A DNA stretch of 64,000 nucleotides from contig NZ_AJHJ01000018.1 in assembly GCF_000257645.1 (NCBI RefSeq), forward strand, positions 17,410 through 81,409, read 5' to 3'. Made by a program: the position numbers and the translations under genes. How positions within the stretch are numbered: position 1 is the stretch's first letter; each line of letters begins with the position of its first letter. This DNA comes from Serratia sp. M24T3 (GTDB taxonomy: Bacteria > Pseudomonadota > Gammaproteobacteria > Enterobacterales > Enterobacteriaceae). The notes below the pieces were generated by a model, which had not been told where the DNA came from, searched no databases, and was given only the letters and a program-made list of their open reading frames with translations. Below are positions 54,276 to 63,749 of the stretch, piece by piece.

Positions 54276-55484
54276 ATGAAAAAGCATATTCTGGCAGGCG
54301 CAATTTTAGTGTTGATCAGCGGTCATGCAGCAGCAAAAACCTGGGTGCTGACCGATGCTGACACCAGTACGGAGCTGGGGAACTGGCATATGAGCAGCAC
54401 GCAGCTGAAATACTCAGGAGAGGATTTCAGCATCGATCAAAAGGTGCTGCACGGTGGCAAGCAGGAAGGGTCTAAGGTCATTACTATTACCAGTAAAGAT
54501 GGCCTGACAATTATGCTAAGCCCGACTCGGGGCATGGATCCTTTGAAAGTGACAGGTCATGGGATCCGATTGGGTTGGGATTCTCCGGTTAATGAAGTTG
54601 TTAATCCGGCCTATATCAATCTTGAGAGCCGCAATGGTTTAGGTTGGCTGGAAGGTTTCAATGAGATGATGGTACGTGCAGGCTTCGAATGGACGGGTCA
54701 TCCTGTCACTAAAGACGGCGTAATTTACACTCTGCATGGCAGAGCGGGTAATACACCGGCTTCAAAAGTTGAAGTCACGGTAGAAGACCAGGCTCCACAC
54801 GAGATCCGCATTCGAGGTCTGTTAAAAGAACATGCATTTAAAAAATCCAATCTCGAAGTCTGGACTGAGCTGCGCTATATTCCCGGCCAAGACTCTTTTA
54901 CCATCCACGATGTGCTAACTAATAAAGCTGATTATCCGCACGACTATCAAATTATTTATCACAGTAATTTTGGCACACCGATATTGGAAAAAGATGCCCG
55001 ATTTATTGCACCACTAGAGTCGGTCTCCCCTTTCAATGATTACGCTAAAAAGGGTCTGAATAACTGGGCAACTTACAGTGGCCCGACCAAAGATTTTGAT
55101 GAGATGGTTTTTAACCTAAAACCCAAAGCTGATAGCAACGGCAAGACTATTGCAGCAGTAATTAACAGCAAAGGTGATAAAGGTGCCTCAATCGAGTTTG
55201 ATATCCATCAATTACCGCTGCTCACTATGTGGAAAAATACAGATACTCTTAAGCAAGGTTATGTTACAGGCATAGAGCCCGGTACAAATTATGCCTATCC
55301 AGTCACTGTGGAAAAAGAGCAAGGGCGAGTAAAACAGCTGCAACCGGGTCAAAGCACTGAATTTACTCTTACCTACAGTCTGTTAAAAGATTCAGCAGCC
55401 GTTCAAAAAGTTGAGCAGCGCGTTAAAAACATTCAGGGTAATGAAGCGGTTAACATTGATGGGAAGCCAATCGCAGTAGAATAG
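54276..55484 (+). CDS. Exported DUF4432 (aldose-1-epimerase-like) protein
   Basis: The product is a 402-residue protein. A signal peptide (MKKHILAGAILVLISGHAAA, cleavage about residue 20) directs it to the periplasm. The body fits DUF4432, a galactose-mutarotase-like beta-sandwich, with SPTRGMDPLKVTGHGIRLGW, GLGWLEGFNEMMVRAGFEW and LHGRAGNTPASKVEVTVED. Most DUF4432 proteins are cytoplasmic; here the signal peptide suggests action on sugars outside the membrane. GGGAAGGAG precedes the ATG; GTG 54273 is an alternative one codon upstream. It stands alone, with a CRP-like site upstream. Confidence 0.8.
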   Translation: MKKHILAGAILVLISGHAAAKTWVLTDADTSTELGNWHMSSTQLKYSGEDFSIDQKVLHGGKQEGSKVITITSKDGLTIMLSPTRGMDPLKVTGHGIRLGWDSPVNEVVNPAYINLESRNGLGWLEGFNEMMVRAGFEWTGHPVTKDGVIYTLHGRAGNTPASKVEVTVEDQAPHEIRIRGLLKEHAFKKSNLEVWTELRYIPGQDSFTIHDVLTNKADYPHDYQIIYHSNFGTPILEKDARFIAPLESVSPFNDYAKKGLNNWATYSGPTKDFDEMVFNLKPKADSNGKTIAAVINSKGDKGASIEFDIHQLPLLTMWKNTDTLKQGYVTGIEPGTNYAYPVTVEKEQGRVKQLQPGQSTEFTLTYSLLKDSAAVQKVEQRVKNIQGNEAVNIDGKPIAVE

Positions 55485-55506
55485 TAAAATTCTTAACGTG
55501 GAAACA

Positions 55507-55536
55507 AGGGCCAGATATATTTCAATGTTTGGCCCT
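55507..55536. terminator. Possible terminator after DUF4432 gene
   Basis: AGGGCCA and TGGCCCT form a 7-bp stem around a 16-base loop between the convergent DUF4432 and repeat-protein genes. The T-run is poor on both strands. Confidence 0.35.
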
Positions 55537-55578
55537 CTACTTATTTGTCAGTTTTTAAATTGTTTTCATGTCGAGAAA

Positions 55579-56595
55579 TTAAGAAGGTAATATATCTTCA
55601 ATTGATAGCTCATCTCGATACATCTCGCGAATCATAGCTTGTTCGAATTGCTCACTAAACGATGGCGAGGACGGTCGCGACCGTTGGATTAATTCAGTTT
55701 CCTCTTTTGGAGGCTGCGATACCAAGTTATTCTTTTTAATCGCTTTTCGTAAATTAGTGATACTTACTCCTGAGAGGGCTGCGTTGTCTTTAATGCTAAG
55801 TTGCGGGTGCATCTTTAACAGTCTTATAGCATAAGGGATGTTTTTCTCTTGGGGCTCACGCGGTGTCGCCAAGCCGGCAAGTCTTCCGTTTTCTGACAAT
55901 CCTATAAACTCACGCCTTATGCGCAGCGCATATTCATTCAAGCCAGAAATTGCCGCGATAGTATATGCCCCCAATGCGGGATGAATAATTTTTAGCCGCA
56001 AAGCATATTGCAAATTGTTTTCGCCAGGATTTATCGGGGTTAGTAATTTAATCCTCTCACTAAACGGTGAAAGTTTTTTAAACCCAGGCATAGAACGAAG
56101 ATAGTCTTCACTAACCTTGGCAATTCCTGCAATATCTCTGACACTGAGGTTGGAATAGCAAGCTTTAAGACGTCGTGCATAGCTTGAGTTAGACTCGCTC
56201 AACATTTGTGGTGTAGCTAATAATATTGATTTAGGATTTGGTGTTATTTTTTCAAACTCTGCAAGTCGGCCTATTGCATTTACATGACAACCGGCAATAA
56301 TCGAAAAGTTAACTACCTTGAGATGAGGGTAATGAATTTTTAGACGCCGGGCATTATCACTATGGCTCTCAAATTCTTTGCGCTCACAGGGTGCTGAGTA
56401 TTGATATGATTCTTTTCGTCCGGCATCTATTAAACAAGATGTTGGCATTTTCTGATTTTGGGAGACCTGAATAATATGCTCTCCCAAATTCGAAAATGAC
56501 GCCGAAGGTTTAATAAGTGGCCTCGCAGGTAAAACAGTGTCGGAAGAAATTGATAAAATGACCGATGGATAATTATTAACTGGGATATCAGTCAT
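55579..56595 (-). CDS. Tandem helix-turn-helix-like repeat protein, undescribed
   Basis: The product is a 338-residue protein. After a polar Ser/Pro/Ile-rich N-terminus of about 75 residues, it has four repeats of about 57 residues, starting near 80, 137, 195 and 253. Each contains A-x-R-L-(K/L)-x5-L-(S/K), then an IAG/AALSG turn and a third helix with LR. Examples are YARRLKACYSNLSVRDIAGI, YALRLKIIHPALGAYTIAAI and YAIRLLKMHPQLSIKDNAAL. Each unit reads like a three-helix HTH domain, joined by a linker with a L-x-T-P motif. The C-terminus is acidic (EMYRDELSIEDILPS). There is no signal peptide or membrane helix. Its start overlaps the stop of a 29-codon ORF. I do not recognise a family. A secreted effector or a repeat DNA-binding protein are both open. 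Confidence 0.72.
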   Translation of the reverse strand: MTDIPVNNYPSVILSISSDTVLPARPLIKPSASFSNLGEHIIQVSQNQKMPTSCLIDAGRKESYQYSAPCERKEFESHSDNARRLKIHYPHLKVVNFSIIAGCHVNAIGRLAEFEKITPNPKSILLATPQMLSESNSSYARRLKACYSNLSVRDIAGIAKVSEDYLRSMPGFKKLSPFSERIKLLTPINPGENNLQYALRLKIIHPALGAYTIAAISGLNEYALRIRREFIGLSENGRLAGLATPREPQEKNIPYAIRLLKMHPQLSIKDNAALSGVSITNLRKAIKKNNLVSQPPKEETELIQRSRPSSPSFSEQFEQAMIREMYRDELSIEDILPS

Positions 56596-56681
56596 TGCGG
56601 CTTACTCGAACAGATTGTTGTTGTGCCCATGAAATCGGTCTGACCAACGTCCTTTTTTTGTTTTAAATCTTTAATATTCAT
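56592..56681 (-). CDS. 29-residue ORF coupled to the repeat protein
   Basis: An ATG at 56681 with a strong AGAAAGGGAG about 6 bases upstream opens a 29-residue peptide, MNIKDLKQKKDVGQTDFMGT followed by TTICSSKPQ. Its TGA overlaps the ATG of the repeat protein, which itself has a poor ribosome binding site, so translation of the larger gene probably depends on the small one. The peptide has one cysteine, several Thr/Ser and a basic first half. Whether it is a leader only or a functional peptide cannot be told. Confidence 0.5.
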   Translation of the reverse strand: MNIKDLKQKKDVGQTDFMGTTTICSSKPQ

Positions 56682-56756
56682 ACGCTTACTCCCTTTCTAT
56701 GTTGCGAAGACAATAGCAAAATTGGAGAAGCAAAAAATCTGAAAAATAAAGATAAA

Positions 56757-56792
56757 AAAACCGGCATCGCGCTATTACGCTCTGCCGGTCTT
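56757..56792 (-). terminator. Rho-independent terminator of proBA
   Basis: Read on the minus strand, ACCGGCAGAGCG and CGCGATGCCGGT pair, with a short loop, and are followed by a run of T residues. It lies about 45 bases after the proA stop. Confidence 0.85.
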
Positions 56793-56832
56793 TAAAGGGA
56801 TTGGCCTGACACTCAGTTCAATCAAACTTTGT

Positions 56833-58086
56833 TTATGGCCTTATCAAATCATCCCCATAGCCGATCCACTTGTAGGTGGTTAAGGCTTCGAGCCCCATCG
56901 GGCCACGAGCGTGAAGTTTTTGCGTACTGACCGCCACTTCTGCGCCGAGGCCAAACTGGCCGCCATCGGTGAAGCGAGTGCTGGCGTTGACGTAAACTGC
57001 CGATGAATCGACCTCATTAACAAAGCGTTCTGCACTGCTGATTGAGCGGGTCAAAATCGCATCGGAATGCTCGGTGCCGTACTGACGGATGTGGGCCACG
57101 GCGGTGTCGAGATCTGCCACCACGGAAACGTTAAGATCTAAAGACAACCACTCATCCTGATAGTCTTCTTCTTTTACTTCAACCACTGCGGCCGGGCCAT
57201 TTTTTAAATGCGGCAGCGCCGAGCTGCTGGCATGTAAAGTTACGCCCGCAAAATGCATTTTCTCGCTCAGCGCGGGCAGGAAGCGGCTGGCAATCGCTTC
57301 ATGAACCAGCAAAGTCTCAAGGCTATTGCAGGCGCTTGGACGCTGCACCTTCGCGCTTTCGATAACTTTCAGCGCCTGGTCGAAATCAACGCTTTCATCC
57401 ACAAAGGTGTGGCACACGCCAATCCCGCCAGTAATCACCGGAATGGTAGATTGCTCGCGGCAAAGTTTGTGCAACGCGGCACCACCGCGCGGGATGAGCA
57501 TGTCGATATATTTATCAAGACGCAGCATCTCGGCGACCAAGGCGCGATCCGGGCTTTGAATCGCCTGAACGGCAGCGGCAGGCAGCCCACACTGCTCCAG
57601 AGCTTGCTGGATGACATTAACGGTCGCCAGATTGGTGTGATGAGTTTCTTTACCACCGCGCAGAATGACCGCATTACCGGTTTTCAGGCACAGGCTTGCA
57701 ACGTCGATAGTCACATTTGGGCGCGCTTCATAAATCACGCCAACTACCCCCAGCGGCACGCGGCGACGTTGCAGTTTTAAACCACTGTCCATCTGCGCAC
57801 CGTCGATCACCTGGCCGACCGGATCGCTTAAGCGGCACACGTCGCGCACATCGTTGGCAATGGCAGTAAGACGCGCCGGAGTCAGCAGCAGGCGATCGAG
57901 CAGCGAATCTTTCATGCCACTCTCACGGGCGGCGGCCATATCCAGCTCGTTGGCTTGAACAATGCTCTGGCTGTTGGCCTCGAGCATATCGGCAATCAGC
58001 AACAGCGCAGCATTTTTCTGAGCGGTACTTAATGTAGAAAGCTGGTAGGACGCCTGTCTGGCGGCTTTGCCCATTTGCTCCAACAT
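56833..58086 (-). CDS. proA: Gamma-glutamyl phosphate reductase
   Basis: The product is a 417-residue cytoplasmic enzyme that reduces glutamyl-5-phosphate with NADPH to glutamate-5-semialdehyde, the second step of proline synthesis. The catalytic cysteine is in [19 protein letters not shown] (about residue 255), and [32 protein letters not shown] is the family signature region. The length equals E. coli ProA. It follows proB by 10 bases in the same operon and ends at a terminator. Downstream, where E. coli has thrW, no tRNA is seen. Confidence 0.97.
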   Translation of the reverse strand: MLEQMGKAARQASYQLSTLSTAQKNAALLLIADMLEANSQSIVQANELDMAAARESGMKDSLLDRLLLTPARLTAIANDVRDVCRLSDPVGQVIDGAQMDSGLKLQRRRVPLGVVGVIYEARPNVTIDVASLCLKTGNAVILRGGKETHHTNLATVNVIQQALEQCGLPAAAVQAIQSPDRALVAEMLRLDKYIDMLIPRGGAALHKLCREQSTIPVITGGIGVCHTFVDESVDFDQALKVIESAKVQRPSACNSLETLLVHEAIASRFLPALSEKMHFAGVTLHASSSALPHLKNGPAAVVEVKEEDYQDEWLSLDLNVSVVADLDTAVAHIRQYGTEHSDAILTRSISSAERFVNEVDSSAVYVNASTRFTDGGQFGLGAEVAVSTQKLHARGPMGLEALTTYKWIGYGDDLIRP

Positions 58087-58096
58087 ATATAACTCC

Positions 58097-59200
58097 TTAA
58101 CTTACGATCATATCGTCGCGGTGAACGGCAACGGGACCGTATTCGTATCCGAGGATATCGCTGATCTGCTGGGAATGGTGTCCGGCAATCATGCGCATGG
58201 CATCACTGTTATAGCGGCTGACCCCGTGAGCCAAATCGCGACCGGTCAGGTTGCGGATGCGGATCACTTCGCCGCGCGAGAAGTCACCTTTCACGTCGCG
58301 AATACCTTTGGGCAAAAGCGAGCTTCCGCGCTCAAGCATGGCCGCAACCGCGCCGTCATCAACGGTAATTTCACCGGCAGGCGGTGCGCCAAAGATCCAG
58401 CGTTTACGGTTTTCAAGCGGCGTTTCCATTGCGTGGAAACGGGTGCCCACCGAATTACCGGCGATCACATCACCCACCACGCCCGGCAGGCTACCCGCGG
58501 CAATAATAGTGTCGATACCGGCGCGGCAGGCAATGTCGGCAGCCTGTAATTTGGTCGCCATCCCGCCGGTCCCCAGCCCGGAAACGCTGTCACCGGCAAT
58601 ACCACGAAGCGCATCGTCAATAGCGGTTACTTCGCGGATTAATTCGGCTTCTGGGTTAGTGCGTGGGTCGGCGGTAAACAGGCCCGGCTGATCGGTCAAC
58701 AGCAGCAGTTTATCTGCACCGGCTAAAATCGCCGCCAGAGCAGAAAGATTGTCGTTATCGCCGACTTTAATCTCGGCGGTCGCCACAGCGTCATTCTCGT
58801 TAATCACCGGCACAATGTGGTTGTCGAGCAACGCGTTCATCGTGTCACGGGCGTTAAGAAAGCGCTCGCGATCTTCGAGATCGGCGCGGGTCAGCAGCAT
58901 CTGCCCAATATGGATCCCATATATAGAAAACAGCTGTTCCCACAGTTGGATCAAACGGCTCTGACCTACCGCCGCCAGCAGCTGCTTGGAGGCGATGGTT
59001 GCGGGGAGCTCGGGATAGCCAAGATGTTCGCGTCCGGCCGCAATCGCGCCAGAAGTGACGATAACAATACGATGCCCTGCCGCATGTTGCTGAGCGCATT
59101 GGCGCACCAGTTCAACAATATGGGCACGGTTAAGGCGACGTGAGCCACCCGTGAGCACGCTGGTGCCCAGTTTTACAACCAGTGTTTGGCTGCCACTCAT
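58097..59200 (-). CDS. proB: Glutamate 5-kinase
   Basis: The product is a 367-residue cytoplasmic enzyme that phosphorylates glutamate at the gamma-carboxylate and is feedback-inhibited by proline in the family. The N-terminal amino-acid-kinase domain starts [17 protein letters not shown] and has [23 protein letters not shown] and [17 protein letters not shown]. The C-terminal PUA domain begins near residue 277 ([26 protein letters not shown]). It is the first gene of proBA; crl lies upstream on the same strand 143 bases away. Confidence 0.97.
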   Translation of the reverse strand: MSGSQTLVVKLGTSVLTGGSRRLNRAHIVELVRQCAQQHAAGHRIVIVTSGAIAAGREHLGYPELPATIASKQLLAAVGQSRLIQLWEQLFSIYGIHIGQMLLTRADLEDRERFLNARDTMNALLDNHIVPVINENDAVATAEIKVGDNDNLSALAAILAGADKLLLLTDQPGLFTADPRTNPEAELIREVTAIDDALRGIAGDSVSGLGTGGMATKLQAADIACRAGIDTIIAAGSLPGVVGDVIAGNSVGTRFHAMETPLENRKRWIFGAPPAGEITVDDGAVAAMLERGSSLLPKGIRDVKGDFSRGEVIRIRNLTGRDLAHGVSRYNSDAMRMIAGHHSQQISDILGYEYGPVAVHRDDMIVS

Positions 59201-59343
59201 AATCTTTCTGCCGTTTGTCTTGAATGTGAGAATCGAAAGCCCGAATCATTCCGCCAGTTGTTTTTAAACAGGCAGCACGCGTTATGCCAGCCGGCATAAC
59301 GCTATAATAATGACATACTATCGGGATAGAAAAAATCTTGGCG

Positions 59344-59745
59344 TTACGCGGGAAGCTTGATGGGTTCTCTGGGGAGATTTGCTGCCGGGACGAGCTTGAG
59401 TTCCATACCTTCAATCATGGCGTTAAGATTTTTATAGAAAGTTTGCAACGTAGTTTCGAGTTTCTCGACCACTTCAGCATCTTTAATCTTTTGCGCTTTC
59501 CAATGCCCGTCTTTATCGAACAATCCGTACTCGTAGACATAGGTAAACCGATCGCTATCAGCCTGTAGCTCAATCCACCAGCCCCAGAACTCGCGTTTCT
59601 CTGGCGCAGGCTTCACATTTACGCAAACTGCCAGACAATCAAAGAAGAAACGCTCGTTTTCACATTTCGCTTCACGGATATAAGGTCCCAACGTGCCGAA
59701 ACGTTTCATCAGCCTGCTTTTAGGATGACCACTTGGTAACGTCAT
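59344..59745 (-). CDS. crl: Sigma factor-binding protein Crl
   Basis: The product is a 133-residue protein that helps sigma-S assemble with RNA polymerase. The length equals E. coli Crl, and the conserved core [39 protein letters not shown] and [15 protein letters not shown] is present. ATG 59745 follows AAGGAGATTG; a TTG two codons earlier is less likely. It is on the same strand as frsA upstream, with 63 bases between. A phoE gene that separates crl and proB in E. coli is absent here. Confidence 0.95.
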   Translation of the reverse strand: MTLPSGHPKSRLMKRFGTLGPYIREAKCENERFFFDCLAVCVNVKPAPEKREFWGWWIELQADSDRFTYVYEYGLFDKDGHWKAQKIKDAEVVEKLETTLQTFYKNLNAMIEGMELKLVPAANLPREPIKLPA

Positions 59746-59808
59746 GTACAATCTCCTTATTTAAGCATCCATTTGTAGCAAACCTCCGGGAATTAGCAAT
59801 CACTTTCG

Positions 59809-61056
59809 TTAGGTGATTTTCAACTTCAACCACTGGCTGATATCCTTCAGCGCCTGGTCAAAACTGCCATATAGCGGCTTCGAAGGAATTTCGATAACTT
59901 TGCCATTCGGGCTAGAACCCGCAATAAGACTGGATTCCTGCTTCGGACTAAACGGATCGTTGTCCCAGTAGGCAGAAAGCATTGGCACAGGTGTTCTGCG
60001 GCCAAGCAGCCCCTGCATTTTCAGAGAATACCTATTAAGTTCAACCCTTAACGCTTCGTTTGAAGCATTGGGCATCCCTATACGACTTGCCAGCACGTCC
60101 ATATACATGTCGGGTATGCGCTTTTGGCATTCAACGTCGGTAAGCATTTGATGTACTACCGGTCCAAGACAGGCTACGGCCTTGATCCTGTGTGGCTCGA
60201 GATAGGCAAGACGCACGGCAATATTACCGCCAAATCTGGTGCCCAAAACGGCAATGCGCGTTGAGTTCACCCAGGGGATCTTGTCCAGTTGAGAAAGTAC
60301 CTGCTGATGCAATACGCTGGTATCGGGGGTCAATTTAACGTGAGAAGAGAAGCCAACCGACGGCATATCGATAGTCATCATTGCGATACCCAACGGGGCA
60401 AGATAGCTGCGAAAAAGTCGATGATAATCGCTCTGCACAGTATCGAGTCCGCCGCAAACCAGCACTGCAGGGAATGGCGCCTCGCCGTTGTTAGGCAGGT
60501 GTACGAATCCGACAATCGGCTTTCCGCCTTCTCGTGGCAAAGAGAACTCTTTTAAGCCATAGGTCGAACTTTCGGCTGATTTTTCGAAAGCTTTATTACT
60601 CAACACCTCAGCCTGTTCCGCCAGCGAATCGCCTTTAATGTGCGGATAACCAGCAATGCTGTAGAAATTGGCGGCGCGCAGCCAATACTCGCTGGCCTTT
60701 TGTGCATCCTGCTGCTCCTGGGCTTGCTGCTGCCAGTACATCCCCTGATGCGACCACTCGTAAATCCAGTTACCGTTACGATAGCCGATTACGGTATCCA
60801 GCAACTGTTGATCGCTGCGCTCGGCAACTGAAACGGCAATTCGCGATAAAACCTCTTCAACTTCCAACGGATTGATGCCACGCCACAGCCACATCAGGCG
60901 ATTGATAGTGCGATACCAACAGGGTAAAGAATCCCCTTCCAGCGCAGAATGAACCAGCGGCGAAGAGTGGCGATCGGATCGGGCAACCAGCGTCGAGGTT
61001 TCGGGATATTTAAAACGCGGTTTAAACAACGTTTCAGAAAGGTTAGCAGGTGCCAT
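59809..61056 (-). CDS. frsA: FrsA (fermentation/respiration switch protein)
   Basis: The product is a 415-residue alpha/beta hydrolase-fold protein (414 in E. coli). It starts [20 protein letters not shown], as E. coli [20 protein letters not shown]. The C-terminal DUF1100 hydrolase-like domain includes [27 protein letters not shown] and [20 protein letters not shown]. coli FrsA binds enzyme IIA-glucose and was reported to shift metabolism towards fermentation; enzymatic activity has been disputed. It lies between crl and gpt as in E. coli. Confidence 0.95.
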   Translation of the reverse strand: MAPANLSETLFKPRFKYPETSTLVARSDRHSSPLVHSALEGDSLPCWYRTINRLMWLWRGINPLEVEEVLSRIAVSVAERSDQQLLDTVIGYRNGNWIYEWSHQGMYWQQQAQEQQDAQKASEYWLRAANFYSIAGYPHIKGDSLAEQAEVLSNKAFEKSAESSTYGLKEFSLPREGGKPIVGFVHLPNNGEAPFPAVLVCGGLDTVQSDYHRLFRSYLAPLGIAMMTIDMPSVGFSSHVKLTPDTSVLHQQVLSQLDKIPWVNSTRIAVLGTRFGGNIAVRLAYLEPHRIKAVACLGPVVHQMLTDVECQKRIPDMYMDVLASRIGMPNASNEALRVELNRYSLKMQGLLGRRTPVPMLSAYWDNDPFSPKQESSLIAGSSPNGKVIEIPSKPLYGSFDQALKDISQWLKLKIT

Positions 61057-61149
61057 AACAGTGAGCGTCCTCTTTGACAGGCAAAAAGGCGCGGGCGCAC
61101 CTTCTCCAGACTCGGATTATAACAAAGTCTGGCTGGCTCGACGCACGAC

Positions 61150-61184
61150 ATAAATCAAAAACGCCCGCAGAAGCGAGCGTTTAA
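61150..61184 (-). terminator. Terminator of gpt, beyond the repeat array
   Basis: On the minus strand AAACGCTCGC and GCGGGCGTTT pair with one mismatch around TTCT and are followed by T residues. It is about 400 bases after the gpt stop, which puts the three palindromic repeats inside the gpt 3' untranslated region. Confidence 0.65.
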
Positions 61185-61203
61185 AATTATAAAAGCTTAA
61201 TGC

Positions 61204-61333
61204 ATCATTCGAGATGCAGGTAGGCGTCCACTGAATGAATCCCCAGGAGCTGACATGAGTCAGTGACTGGGGTGAATGAGGACAGCCAACAACCCTGCAT
61301 TTTGAAGGATGAAGAGTGAAGAGCATCCTCTAA
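61204..61333. repeat. Palindromic repeat, gpt set, copy 1
   Basis: A unit of 130 bases with outer arms ATGCAGG (61214-61220) and CCTGCAT, inner arms CCCCAG and CTGGGG, and an apical CTGAC-ATGA-GTCAG. The unit closes with GAAGGATGAAGAGTGAAGAG. Copy 1 differs from copy 2 by single bases (for example GGCGTCC against GGCGGCC). Confidence 0.85.
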
Positions 61334-61462
61334 ATCATTCGAGATGCAGGTAGGCGGCCACTGAATGAATCCCCAGGAGCTGACATGAGTCAGTGACTGG
61401 GGTGAATAAGGCAGCCAACAACCCTGCATTTTGAAGGATGAAGAGTTAAGAGCATCCTCTAA
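61334..61462. repeat. Palindromic repeat, gpt set, copy 2
   Basis: The second tandem unit is 129 bases, one base shorter because GAATGAGGACAGCC becomes GAATAAGGCAGCC. The arms and apical hairpin are intact. Confidence 0.85.
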
Positions 61463-61574
61463 ATCATTCGAGATGCAGGTAGGCAGCCACTGAATGAATC
61501 CCCAGGAGCTGACATGAGTCAGTGACTGGGGTGAATGAGGACAGCCAACAACCCTGCATTTTGAAGGATGAAGA
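61463..61574. repeat. Palindromic repeat, gpt set, copy 3
   Basis: The third unit stops at AAGAG, three bases before the gpt stop codon, so it lacks the last spacer. The arms and apical hairpin are intact. Confidence 0.85.
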
Positions 61575-61577
61575 GGA

Positions 61578-62036
61578 TTACTTGCCGACGAGAGGCGGGA
61601 CAAACACCACGCCCATATCCCAAGGTTGTTCAATCCAGGTATTCTGTGGGATATCAACCACATAATCATCAACCAGTGGGCGACCGGCCGGCTTGGCGAA
61701 TACGGTCACAAAATGCGCTTTTGGATACATTTCACGGATTGCCTGAGCAGTGCCGCCGGTATCGACCAGATCGTCAATTACGATAAAGCCTTCACCGTCG
61801 CCTTCTGCACGCTTAAGTACGTGCATTTCGCGCTGATTGTCGTGGTCATAGCTGGAAATACACACGGTATCAACGTGACGAATATTTAACTCACGAGCCA
61901 GCAACGCTGCTGGAACCAGGCCACCTCGGCTAACGGCAATAATGCCGGTCCATTGTTCTACCGGCAGCAGGCGCTTAGCCAGCGTACGGGCGTGAATTTG
62001 CAGCATGTCCCAAGTTACAACGTACTTTTCGCTCAT
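61578..62036 (-). CDS. gpt: Xanthine(-guanine) phosphoribosyltransferase
   Basis: The product is a 152-residue cytoplasmic/peripheral enzyme that salvages guanine, xanthine and hypoxanthine to their nucleotides using PRPP. Its length equals E. coli Gpt (152). The PRPP motif is [20 protein letters not shown], and [22 protein letters not shown] is the family start region. It diverges from pepD across 247 bases. The message carries three palindromic repeats in its 3' part. Confidence 0.97.
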   Translation of the reverse strand: MSEKYVVTWDMLQIHARTLAKRLLPVEQWTGIIAVSRGGLVPAALLARELNIRHVDTVCISSYDHDNQREMHVLKRAEGDGEGFIVIDDLVDTGGTAQAIREMYPKAHFVTVFAKPAGRPLVDDYVVDIPQNTWIEQPWDMGVVFVPPLVGK

Positions 62037-62283
62037 TTTTTAACTCTCAAAAAAGGGATATCCCAGCCTGTAAGATTAACGGCTTTTAAAAAAATTATTC
62101 AGGGAAAATTTATTGCGCGAGATTATAGTGACTCCTGAGTCTAAAAACCAGCAGTTATCCGGCACAGAAAGCCCAAAATTAGCGGATTATCCCCTTTCGC
62201 TCACGCGCACGGCGTCGGAGAAAGTGTTATTCTGTGCTTCATTTCGTCATATCTTTTCGTCATCCAAAATCGGGAGACTTACA

Positions 62284-63744
62284 GTGTCTGAACTGTCTCA
62301 ACTTTCACCACAACCATTGTGGGATATTTTTGCCAAGGTTTGTTCTATTCCTCATCCTTCTTACCATGAAGAAGCACTGGCTAAGCACATTATTGACTGG
62401 GCCGCCGAACAAGGCATCCATGCCGAGCGCGATCAGGTTGGCAACATCTTGCTGCGTAAACCTGCCACCGCCGGCATGGAAAACCGTAAGCCTGTGGTGC
62501 TGCAAGCCCACCTGGATATGGTTCCGCAGAAAAATAACGACACCGTTCACGACTTCCTTAAAGATCCTATTCAGCCTTATATCGACAACGGCTGGGTAAA
62601 AGCGCGCGGCACCACGCTTGGCGCAGACAACGGCATCGGTTTAGCTTCTGCCTTGGCGGCACTGGTTGCTAAAGATGTTGAGCACGGCCCGCTGGAAGTG
62701 TTGCTGACCATGACAGAAGAATCTGGCATGGACGGCGCATTTGGTCTGCAACCAAACTGGCTGCAGGCAGAAATCCTGATTAACACCGACTCGGAAACCG
62801 AGGGTGAAATTTACATGGGTTGCGCGGGTGGTATCGACTTTATCACCACTCTGCCTCTGCAGCGCGAAGCGGTTCCGGCTGATTTCACTACGCTGAAACT
62901 GACCTTGAAAGGCCTGAAAGGCGGTCACTCCGGTGCTGAAATTCATCTGGGTCTGGGCAATGCCAACAAACTGCTGGCTCGCTTCCTTTGCGAACACGCC
63001 GAAAAGCTCGACGTACGTCTGCTGGATCTTACCGGCGGTACTTTGCGCAATGCTATTCCACGCGAAGCAGTCGCTCAGCTAGCGGTTGCTGCCGACAAAG
63101 TTGAAGCTTTCAAAGCAGCGGCGGAAGAGTTCCAGTCTGTGATTCAGTTCGAACTGGCCGCGGTGGAAAAAAACATCAAGCTGGTGATCGAAGCTGCACA
63201 CAGCGATGTAAAAGCCTTGAACAAAGACAGCCAGAGCCGTTTCCTTGGCCTGTTAAACGCAACGCCAAACGGTGTGATCCGCATGAGCGACGACGTTAAA
63301 GGCGTAGTTGAAACCTCGTTGAACGTTGGCGTGGTGAGCATGAAAGAAGGTGAAGCAGAAATCATCTGTCTGATTCGTTCACTGATCGATAGCGGTAAAG
63401 ACTACGTGGTCAGCATGTTGACCTCAGTCGGCCAGCTAGCAGGCGCGAAAACTTCGCCAAAAGGCGGTTATCCAGGCTGGAAGCCGGATCCGGAGTCTCC
63501 GGTTATGGCGCAAGTACGTGAAATTTATCAGGGTCTGTTTAATAAAACCCCGAACATCATGGTGATCCACGCGGGTCTGGAATGTGGTCTGTTCAAAAAG
63601 CCTTACCCAGAGATGGACATGGTTTCTATCGGCCCAACCATTACCGGCCCTCACTCACCGGATGAGCAAGTGCACATCGGCAGCGTTGACCTTTACTGGC
63701 AGTTGCTGACCGCACTGCTGAAAGCGATTCCAGAGCGCGGCTAA
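62284..63744 (+). CDS. pepD: Aminoacyl-histidine dipeptidase (peptidase D)
   Basis: The product is a 486-residue cytosolic M20C metallopeptidase that cleaves Xaa-His dipeptides such as carnosine. The metal-binding residues are in VVLQAHLDMVPQ, TTLGADNGIGLASALA, TMTEESGMDGAFGL, INTDSETEGEIYMGCAGG and near the end TITGPHSPDEQVHIGS. The start is GTG 62284 with GGGAG upstream, giving MSELSQLSPQPLWDIF, identical at the first residues to E. coli PepD. Upstream codons from 62113 are not translated. Palindromic repeats follow directly after the stop. Confidence 0.96.
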   Translation: MSELSQLSPQPLWDIFAKVCSIPHPSYHEEALAKHIIDWAAEQGIHAERDQVGNILLRKPATAGMENRKPVVLQAHLDMVPQKNNDTVHDFLKDPIQPYIDNGWVKARGTTLGADNGIGLASALAALVAKDVEHGPLEVLLTMTEESGMDGAFGLQPNWLQAEILINTDSETEGEIYMGCAGGIDFITTLPLQREAVPADFTTLKLTLKGLKGGHSGAEIHLGLGNANKLLARFLCEHAEKLDVRLLDLTGGTLRNAIPREAVAQLAVAADKVEAFKAAAEEFQSVIQFELAAVEKNIKLVIEAAHSDVKALNKDSQSRFLGLLNATPNGVIRMSDDVKGVVETSLNVGVVSMKEGEAEIICLIRSLIDSGKDYVVSMLTSVGQLAGAKTSPKGGYPGWKPDPESPVMAQVREIYQGLFNKTPNIMVIHAGLECGLFKKPYPEMDMVSIGPTITGPHSPDEQVHIGSVDLYWQLLTALLKAIPERG

Positions 63745-63749
63745 AATCC

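Larger units (their letters stand above)
61057..61577. other. frsA-gpt gap filled by repeats
   Basis: The gap holds the frsA promoter region at the left, a terminator (61150-61184) and three tandem palindromic repeats (61204-61574). There is no protein gene: the long open frames across the repeats are repeats read in frame. Confidence 0.75.

Noticed and set aside
56592..56832. tRNA-Thr (thrW) next to proA, as in E. coli
   Set aside because: No cloverleaf or CCA end is seen between the proA stop and the 29-codon ORF.
61205..61672. A 155-codon minus-strand open frame, in which a 43-residue unit recurs
   Set aside because: It is the triple palindromic repeat read in one frame: the 129-base unit is divisible by three, so the frame stays open. 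It has no ribosome binding site and overlaps gpt.
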